DNA of 64,000 nt from Monilinia fructicola (lineage: Eukaryota > Ascomycota > Leotiomycetes > Helotiales > Sclerotiniaceae), in NCBI GenBank assembly GCA_008692225.1, contig VICG01000004.1, positions 2,356,501 to 2,420,500 on the forward strand, given 5' to 3'. This document shows positions 55,670 through 64,000 of this stretch, piece after piece. A model generated the notes under the pieces. It did not search any database and was not told the DNA's origin. It saw only the letters and a program-made list of their open reading frames with translations. The stretch's first letter is position 1, and each line of letters opens with the position of its first letter. The translations under genes and the position numbers were made by a program.

Positions 55670-57711
55670 TGTATGTATGTATGTATGTATGTATGTATAT
55701 GTTTCCTTAAATATCTATGTATATATACATACCTAACCCTTGTTCCATCCCCAAGTAAAGAAGCTCCGATCCGAGGCTGAGATACGAGCCCAGATCTGAT
55801 ATTTATGTAACGTATAGTTCTCTAGGCCACCGGGCAAAACAAAGGGTAACCGGTGAGTGTGCTGTGCTGTGGGATGCTCCTGATGAACTGCAGAGATGCA
55901 CACTTTGTTTGTTTAACTGTTTGTTTCTGTGCCGTTTTGTGTATTTGGCTTGTTTTCATTTTGCGTGAGGGCTTGTTGATGCGTGGTTTTGCCTCCGCGC
56001 TCTCGGTTGGTAGGCGGGGGTTTGGGTTTCTTGCGTCTTTTGGTGCGTGGTGAGTGGTGCTCAGGATGGGGTGTTGAGATGTGAAGTTATGTGCGTTTTA
56101 CTTTCAAGGCTTTCTCTCTCTCTTGTGTCACGTTGGATATGTATGATACGATATGATATAATCATCAGGTCCTCTCCTTCCTTATTATTCGCGTACCTCA
56201 AAAGAACGCTCTGTCGCTACCGCGACTTGGAAGTACGGGTACGTATCTGGTTGTAGTCGGTTCGCGGTGATTCTTTATCTATACTTGAGCATCTCATCTG
56301 ATCTTCTAGTCCTTCTATCTTTTGGGAGGCGGAGGGATTAGGTCGTTCGATGACATGATTTTTCTTGTTATTGTAAACCCGACACTCCGCACTCCACATT
56401 CCAGACTTACCCTGCGGCGAGAAAAAGTATATCTGCAGCCCCAACTGCCTGGACACGTCTTCAGCAAAGTACGACACAAATCCATCCAGAGTTTCGCAAC
56501 CCACGAGCCCGACCACCCTTCCTCCCACCGCGACAAACAAGACACCGTTAAAGTGATCCCGCCAACGGGGGGCGTCGTTGGGGGGGAGAGACAAGATACC
56601 TCCGATGCCCTGTCACGATGCTTAAACCAGCCACATACATCCGTCGCGCCCGACCACAAGATCGAAGATGACGCGGGGAGGCGAGCAAAAAAAAAGAAAA
56701 AAAAAATCTTTCAGATGAAGAATCCGCCGAGCCTCGCGCGGAGGGGGTTCCCCGCGGCGAGATTCGCCATCCGTCCAGACCCTGAATTGCAGATGAATAG
56801 TCGGGCCGTGCGGGGCAAGAACTTCCAAGATGGATTAATCCATCCACATCTAGAGTATCCAACGGAACATGAGATTGAAACAAACCCAGCCAGCGTTTCC
56901 CGCCGCGGCTTCCTGCCCCGCAGCAGCAGATCGGAATCGTGAGATTGTAATGGATTGGGATCTAGAGCGAGTTGATCGATACGCGTGTATCGATCCATCT
57001 CCCTCGACTGTAGTAGATGCAGCCTAAAATTGGCCTCCGGTCTATCTGTTTGGTATCACCGGGCACTTGCAAATCCATTACAGGGTATCCGACATTGAGG
57101 GGGTTGATATCTCAGCATTGTTGAATGGAGAACCATACACGGTGCTTCAAGCATTTGCTGGCCTTCCTGACTCAACTACAAGAATAGCTCTGCGGTCAGC
57201 TCAAGACTGACTGCCTAGATAGCATTCGATGTTATCAAAACTTTTGTAAACACCCACGCGCATAGCAATAAAATACCCAAACACACTATATACAAAATGG
57301 GAGTAAGCAAATAGGGTATCAATCCGTGTATTCATCGGTTATCCGAGCGATAGAGAAAATAAAGCTATGGGTATATTAGAAGTGGTATAATATGCACTCT
57401 CCGGCACAAACCCCAAGACATTATAAATTCCAGTACAAATCAGGCTCGTGTCTTCTTTCTTCCCACGACAGGCCAAACAACCAAACAGTAAATGGTGTTT
57501 ATTGGTACACAAACTCCTGAATGTCTACCTGAACCTCATCTCGTGGCGAAAAGAGGGCGCTTCATGAAAATGCAAATGCGATGCTTTTAGCATATCGTTT
57601 CGTCAACGTTGTATCGCACACATGATATTAACGAAGACATGAGCTTTTCTTGTTGTACATAGCTGTTGTGAATTATATGTAAAGTATGATGTGAACCATT
57701 CTTCATGTCGA
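54116..57711. other. Intergenic interval between dbp2 and the GT90 gene
   Basis: Convergent arrangement: dbp2 (+) and the GT90 gene (-) both end here, so both 3' UTRs lie in it. A GTAT array is listed separately. G-rich, T-rich DNA lies at 55.1-55.5 kb and GC-richer DNA at 56.4-56.95 kb. The latter carries a 206-codon plus-strand frame that I do not recognise and do not believe. Confidence 0.55.
55530..55700. repeat. GTAT tetramer array
   Basis: About 170 bp of GTAT units interrupted by GTATAT variants. Overlapping Met-Tyr-Val-Cys open frames in all three plus frames are artefacts. Confidence 0.93.
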
Positions 57712-59762
57712 TCATGATGTACCTGTATAACCGATGATTTCTCGGTCATCATCAACTAATCTGCCATATCTTTTTGGATATTAGTAAATATCCCAGACGA
57801 AAGCTAAACCCAAGACGAATTGGTACTTACTCAAGCATTAATCTGAAGAACCATACCTCCAAGTCTTCATTTCTGAGCACATGATCCGCCCACTCTCTCC
57901 CCTGAAGGGCAATTCGCTCCGCTTCTTTCTTCCCAACATCTTCTCCCGCAAACCATCGTACTGCCTCAACCCATTCATCTCCTCTCAAGCTTAAAGGGAT
58001 ATAATGCACCCAGGGCTTTAGCCATTCCTCATGCCATTCTCTGAAGATGGCCATTTTATATACTAAACTTTTACTTTTCAAGAATGCGTAAAATCTTCCA
58101 CTGAAAGCATTGCCATCCATATCAAGTAAATACTTGTACTTCCACGCATCTTGCTGCTTGGCTGCCTCTTTGACATCGAAGAATTGTTTTTGTGCATCGC
58201 AATCCCCAGGGTCGCACTGTCCAACGTGGGAGAAGAAAATGTCAAAAATTTCCTTGAAATCGCTTCGTGGCACAGTCTTCACCTGCCAATCTTCCTTTGT
58301 CTCTTCGCCTCGGTTGACCAGAACCTTTGCTTGATCTCCCGCATTGACTTTTTGTACCACCTTCTGCCGGTGCTGCCGTCTCCAGCCACCATCTCGACTA
58401 AAGCCTCCAGTGGTCGAACCTCTCCAATATATCTTATCTTTCTTGTCCTTCCACGCTTTATCTTCGGCTTCCTCGTATGGTACTTTGCCATACCAGTACC
58501 AAGGAGATGGGTATAATATATCGGAGAACGAAGAGATTTTTGATTGAGAGAAAATTGGAAATAAGTCATGTACGACATTAAAGGCATTTGGTCGATCAAA
58601 AAATCCAAAGGATTCGCTGAAAGAAGGAGATTGGCAAATGTCGGAGAACGCAGTCTGGTTGTAAAACAAATCCCAGTTCCGTTACAGCATAACTAGCGTA
58701 ATTGTCTTCTTTCAGTCCGTCATTGAGGCTCCTGGCAGCACTGTCTGGCGGGCAAGACATCCTGGAGTGAGTCCATGTTGGCTGGTGAGAAAAGACGTTG
58801 AATCTCGTGGTCTTGACCTCGGGCACTCGCAGACCATCACTGACAACATCAATGGGCCTGGGCGACCAAGAGTTCCTCGGCGCTTCGATTGAATTCGCAT
58901 TCGGCATATTCTGATCCTTTGCAATATGTACTAGTCGAGCTAAATCATCATACGGCACAACCACGCGAGGTTCATCATGAATGTTGAAGCAAAGGTCCAT
59001 ATCAGGGAGATACTTCAAAAATGACTTCATCATTCCCACCGTAGCTTCTTGCTGCCATTGATTTCCTCCCTCAACTTTTGTAACCTTTCCTCCTCGGATC
59101 AATAGTCCTATTAGGTTGTTGGGGAATCCCAATGCTTCTTGTGCCCTTCCTCTGATGGTTGCTGGCTCTAGCCCCCAAAATGGTGTCAAGGATGTATGTA
59201 TATTATCATATTCGTCGATCAATTGCACCCCTTTAGATTTTGCGAAACTGTACCATTTGTCAAAGTTGGGAGGAGGAGGTATCCCATATCGCTTTCGATA
59301 TTCTGCCACTGCTTCTTCTAGCGTCTTCGATTGTTTTGCCTTGATGTTCTCAAACGCTTGCTCATTGTCTTTGATCAATTGGTAAATTGGATGCGAAGGC
59401 CCGATGGGATATGAAGCGGTCTGCGGTTTCTTCACATCCTCATCAACGGGCGTAGGTATTCGAGGATTGGGTATGCTTGGCGGTTTCGGTTTCTGGTTAG
59501 AAGCTGGAATAGAGTTCGAGGGGTAAGGGAAAGGCGCTCGTAGGTAGAATATCGAGAATGTAGCCAAGGTAAAAATGCTAATCAGCAGCAGGAATTGGCG
59601 AGACTTCATTTTCCGTCGCGTCTTCATTATCATTGAGCTGAGGGAAGGCCTGCTGGTGTCATTATGCCCATCGAATGGTACAAAGTGCACTTGTTCAGTG
59701 CGGTGTTGGAATGTCTGTTGGAATGCAGCACTTGAGCTTCTACGACGACTTTGGCCAGCCAT
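57712..59762 (-). CDS. GT90 (CAP10-like) glycosyltransferase, one-base frameshift
   Basis: Predicted Golgi type II membrane glycosyltransferase of family GT90 (CAP10-related). The start at 59762 precedes a short cytosolic tail and one membrane helix (residues ~57-74), then a Pro-rich stem and the lumenal domain. Family blocks include PFWGLEPATIRGRAQEALG, CPPDSAARSLNDG, SYAVTELGFV, GFFDRPNAFNVVHDLFPIF, SQSKISSFSDILYPSPWYW, KIYWRGSTTGG and YKYLLDMDGNAFSGRFYAFL. A 61-nt intron (57770-57830, GTAAGT) leads to a last exon, 57712-57769, ending IIGYTGTS. The two halves lie in different frames. Homology needs one T of GTTTTAC skipped (plus-strand TAAAAC, 58662-58667), joining V366 to Y367 for 662 residues in all. 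No intron fits. Sequence error, a null allele or recoding are all possible. Confidence 0.85.
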
Positions 59763-60297
59763 CGTAATGAAGTGCTGAAAGTAGACTCTTTGTACTCTTG
59801 CTGGTACGTACATCCACTGATTGTAAAGCCCCCCTTGTTTCTGAACAATTGCTAAGTTATCCTTGCACAACCAATGCGGCTGTCCTGCCGACTTGGGAAT
59901 GAAGTCTCAAGCCGCGCATATGAGTGGGTGGATAAAGTCGTTATACGAAGGGCGAGGGTGATGAAATCAAGGAGGAAGATAAGTGATTGTAGGTGTGGTG
60001 GCGACGAATGGAATATTTTAATTCATATTCATAACTTTCCCCTTTATTCCAGCTCCTCGACATTTATATTGTTTGATAATAATAATATGCAAGTAATTAC
60101 TTGAGCTCCGTAGTCTTATCCAGAAAGCCAGCTAGTTGGTTGGTTGGTTGATTGATTGATTGATTGATGATGTGGGTACTGTACTTGTATTTCTTCTGAG
60201 GTTCTAGCCACCACCAAAATGCTGCCACCACCAAAATACTCAAAGGAACGGGGTACTGACTGATACTTCGTACTATTAATACTGTTAGGTATTATTG

Positions 60298-60399
60298 CTA
60301 CTACTACTATTACAATTACTATTCTTATTATTATTATTATTATTGTTATATTATTACTATTACAATTACTACTACTATTACTATTATTACTGTTATTAT

Positions 60400-60435
<36 letters not shown>
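60298..60435. repeat. ACT/ATT trinucleotide repeats
   Basis: Imperfect trinucleotide repeats (TAC, TAT, ATT) end in about ten ACT units. They read as poly-Ser/poly-Asn on the minus strand, in a frame with no other protein character. Confidence 0.9.
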
Positions 60436-60671
60436 CCGAACTACCCTTACTGGCTTTACTAGAGAAGAAGTAGGTACGTACTACGAAACTCAGAAACCTA
60501 GCTCGCTCCTCCTTACAGTATCCATGGATAGATACCTTTAAACCTCCCGCTAAATGAATACTACTCCGAGCCAATGCTTCATTCTTCTATCAACTATGAT
60601 CCCTTCCTTCATCTACTCCGTCCCCGGTACTCGAGTCGAGCCGAGTCGAGTAGAAGTTACTGTACTGAGTA

Positions 60672-61049
60672 CAGTAGAACCTGGTTATAAGGGATCGAAA
60701 AATTCGGCCAATTAAATCCCGTATATCCAGGATTCCCGTATATACAGGTTAGGCAACAAGGCATCAGCAAAAATTTGTATGGTTAAGCTTAGTTATTTTT
60801 TTTATATACCCCTGATATCTTTAATAAAAAATTATGTGATATGTTATCATCTAAGCTATTCTCCACTAAATTTAACACGACAACCAATAAAATCTTCAAT
60901 TTTTATACGGGACTGGGAATAATTTGTTCTGTAATCCCTTAAAGTTAAAAAATCCCGTTCTCCTATACAAAAATTACCAGAATTGGAATAAATGTCCCGT
61001 ATAACGAGTTATCCCGTATAACGTAGTCCCTTATACACAGGTTCTACTG
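60672..61049. mobile_element. pogo/Tigger-like MITE, 378 bp
   Basis: The terminal inverted repeats begin CAGTAGAACCTG on both sides. They match over 23 bp with two mismatches and continue to TATAAGGGA. A TA dinucleotide flanks each end (60670-60671 and 61050-61051), the Tc1/mariner target signature. CAGTAGAACC is typical of pogo/Tigger/Fot-type ends as I recall them. Four direct copies of CCCGTATA lie subterminally (60718, 60735, 60996, 61013) and could be transposase-binding sites. No open frame is present, so it is non-autonomous. Confidence 0.85.
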
Positions 61050-61970
61050 TACTCCTTTCTGAGTAAAAGCATGAGCGACTAGATCCAGGGCAATACTTTC
61101 TATACTTTTCTGCCCAAAGATGGCCTAAAGTGGTAATGGTAATGGGTTATGGGTGATGGAAGAATGAAAACCCCCCTTGGAGCAATTGATTACCTAGGTA
61201 ATGTGTCATGGTTCAAAGAGATGATGGATGCTTGATAAGTTGATCTCATACATGTTGAAGACTGGAAGTGCAGTATGGCGTGACACATTCCCTCATTTAT
61301 CCTAGAGGCTTCCCAAATTATCCAGGATTTGATAGAACCAAGTATTTCCAAGGTTATTTATAGATAAGAATAAGATGCTTAAAAGTTAAAACATCCATAA
61401 TTTTAACTGTTACTGTAATTCACGCCCCGAACATGCGTCGTGTGGTAGGATCACATTGGCTTGGGTTCAGAAATTCAGGAATTTTCTCAAGTGCCACAAC
61501 ATAATTCTCACTGCCGGTGCAACATTGTATACGGGTAGGAAGGACTAAGTACATAATGCGTAAGAAGCTACCATGGCTGTCAGGAGTAGTAGCGCTATAC
61601 GCGCTTCTTATGATCCCGTCCAGATACTATCATCATTCACATATATGCTGGGGTCGATATACTCACTGCAACACAAGAGATTTCCAGTAGTGAAGTAGCG
61701 TAGCACCAGATATTTGAGCAAGAAATATCTTGACAAGTCACTTCAAACATACACATTGGCAGGTAGATTAAGGGAACATAAAATCAAATTGACTTTTGGC
61801 GTAGACCAATCTATTCTTCATGAGAAGAATTCGAGCGATGCGTGTAAGCAAGACCGAATTGGGTATATTCAGCGACCTATCCTTAGATATTACTTCAACA
61901 CCGGAAGCTGGAAATCCTAGATGGCTACATCTCTCATGATAATTTGTATCCCTTTGTTTGTATTTTCCAT

Positions 61971-62608
<638 letters not shown>

Positions 62609-63192
62609 TTTGACGGATAGAGATTCTCAAATAATCTAGTTGATCAAAGATGAGGTATCTGGATAGTCGAAATGTTAGCCTTCACGATTTTCAAGCATAA
62701 AGAGTGCCCTCATGATTGACAAGAGGGTTCTAAAGCTCGTGTCGAAAAATAGAGTAAGCAGTGTCGATATCTTTCAATTGCTATGGATTCATGGTAACAG
62801 AATATGCCGAATCTCATCGACTGCCAGAACCGATGAATACCACAATTACAATTGAGTAGATGATCGATTTACTCCTCAGTGTCAATCATGAAGGACTTGC
62901 GATAAAGAACTGTCATCGTCGTATATACACACCTCGTTGTAGAATGGGCGTTGAAGTTGTCGTGGGCGGAGGGATGAATTTCAAAATCTCGAGATATCAA
63001 AGATTTTACTATGGAGATTTTAAAATTGATTGTGGGAATGCTTACCTAATCATCGGCAAGTGCTAGTGTCTCGCTAAATGCAACGCGAATATCAACGAAC
63101 CACAAGATTTCTGAAGCTAATTTTCTCCATACATTAAAATACAAATATATCAACATACTCTTCGAGGACCTAAAGATATCATAACCATCAAG
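62609..63192. promoter_or_regulatory. Shared divergent promoter region of uS8 and eS12
   Basis: The two ribosomal protein start codons lie 584 bp apart, head to head, with no gene between. Both leaders and both promoters must fall here. I could not identify a specific factor site with confidence. The eS12 leader side (about 63115-63192) is A/C-rich. Confidence 0.6.
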
Positions 63193-63890
63193 ATGGTGAG
63201 TAAAGTTTTTGTTACTGTGGTATTACAAAAGGTCATGAATTATATGAGGCATTGGCGCAATGCATGGAGTCTTAGGATATCTCAGATAACTGAGAGAATG
63301 TTATTCCCCACCAAGATTCAAGATTCAATATTTGGAAAAGATGGAATTTTACATTTGAGAAATCGTCACTAACAATGGCTCTTAACATAGTCTGACGTAG
63401 AAGAGCCAACCTCCCCAATTGTCGCCGAGGCCGATGAGGTCGAAGTTTCTGGAGATGCATCCAAGGGACAAATGTCCGTCATTGACGCATTGAAGGGTGT
63501 TCTCAAGCTTTCGCTTATGCACGATGGTCTTGCCAGAGGTCTCCGTGAAGCCTCCAAGGCTCTCGACCGTCGCCAAGCACACATGTGTGTTCTCAACGAG
63601 GCATGCGAAGAGGAGGCATACAAGAAGTTGGTCGTTGCTCTCTGCTCCGAGCACAAGATCCCCTTGATCAAGGTTCCAGACGGAAAGCAATTGGGCGAGT
63701 GGGCCGGTTTGTGTAAGTAGTGGATGCAATGGGAATACCAGAAGATATAGCTGACAATTTATTAGGTGTGTTGGACCGTGAGGGTAACGCACGCAAGGTT
63801 GTCAACTGCTCCTGCGTTGTCGTTAAGGATTGGGGTGAGGAGTCTCAAGAGCGCGCCATGCTCCTCAACTACTTCCAAACCGAGCAATAA
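63193..63890 (+). CDS. rps12: 40S ribosomal protein eS12 (Rps12)
   Basis: Small-subunit ribosomal protein eS12, 149 residues. The first coding exon is the ATG alone (63193-63195), followed at once by a GTGAGT donor and a 195-nt intron. Exons 63391-63712 and 63766-63890 carry the rest. The spliced start MSDVEEP matches the family. Further conserved blocks are [57 protein letters not shown] and the short acidic/Gln end NYFQTEQ. Intron 2 is 53 nt. A 6-bp hairpin (TCTCAG-ATAA-CTGAGA) lies in intron 1 at 63280-63295. Confidence 0.97.
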
Positions 63891-64000
63891 ATGCACCGAA
63901 TATGGAGGTTTCACTGCGGATAGGCATTGTACCATTCGAATTTCTACACACATAGGACATACGATGCATTACTGGTAGCAATGTTATTGGCATGTGGAGC
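63891..64000. other. eS12 3' flank
   Basis: The remaining 110 bases are presumably eS12 3' UTR. Nothing else is visible. Confidence 0.6.

Larger units (their letters stand above)
59763..61970. other. Intergenic interval with trinucleotide repeats and a MITE
   Basis: It contains the promoter side of the GT90 gene, a TTGA array near 60143-60167, ACT/ATT trinucleotide repeats at 60298-60435 and the inverted-repeat element at 60672-61049. The final few hundred bases are probably 3' UTR of the uS8 gene. No further gene is seen. Confidence 0.6.

Noticed and set aside
55416..55780. Three overlapping Met-Tyr-Val-Cys frames
   Set aside because: All are translations of the GTAT array.
56322..56942. 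206-codon plus-strand frame in GC-richer DNA
   Set aside because: Overlapping minus-strand frames are similarly open. It contains a lysine run from poly-A and has no conserved pattern that I know.
58660..58690. Intron to explain the GT90 frame change
   Set aside because: Family blocks run right up to and directly after the junction, leaving no removable segment with GT-AG ends.
60116..60574. Minus-strand frame rich in Ser and Asn
   Set aside because: It is translated ACT/ATT microsatellite.

Overview
This window reads as nuclear DNA of a filamentous ascomycete. Coding genes are broken by short GT-AG introns, mostly 46-67 nt, and starts sit in A-at-minus-3 contexts. Gene-poor intervals are full of microsatellites, and an AT-rich block looks like a transposon degraded by repeat-induced point mutation (RIP). 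Gene content (Con7-type regulator, PUF protein, CYBDOM-type cytochrome b561, GT90 enzyme, fused Thi20) points to Pezizomycotina. A Leotiomycete of the Botrytis/Sclerotinia kind is my best guess from recalled protein similarity; no search was run.

Layout. 1-13.7 kb: no recognisable gene, many short tandem repeats. 13.75-15.55 kb (+): con7-like C2H2 regulator, three exons. 15.6-23.7 kb: nothing recognisable. 23.8-26.8 kb: AT-rich block holding a 1.9-kb relic with 39-bp terminal inverted repeats and TA flanks. 26.8-29.2 kb: almost G-free strand-skewed DNA. 29.24-29.82 kb (-): small single-pass membrane protein, frameshifted by one base. 29.8-40.2 kb: repeat-rich, gene-free, including a 50-unit ATT array. 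40.25-43.35 kb (+): PUF RNA-binding protein. 46.69-48.06 kb (+): DOMON-cytochrome b561. 48.53-50.86 kb (+): thi20, twelve exons. 51.45-54.12 kb (+): DEAD-box helicase dbp2. 57.71-59.76 kb (-): GT90 glycosyltransferase, also frameshifted by one base. 60.67-61.05 kb: pogo-type MITE. 61.97-62.61 kb (-) and 63.19-63.89 kb (+): divergent ribosomal protein genes uS8 and eS12.

The genes do not form one pathway. They fall into RNA and translation (PUF, Dbp2, uS8, eS12), thiamine salvage and synthesis (Thi20), surface or secretory functions (DOMON-b561, GT90, the small membrane protein) and development (Con7).

The observation I would check first is that the two frameshifted minus-strand genes are broken in the same way. 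In both, homology passes into the next frame by skipping one T in an in-frame GTT-TTA-Y, giving Val-Tyr. Sequence error is the simplest explanation. The identity of the two sites makes read-level and transcript-level checks worthwhile.
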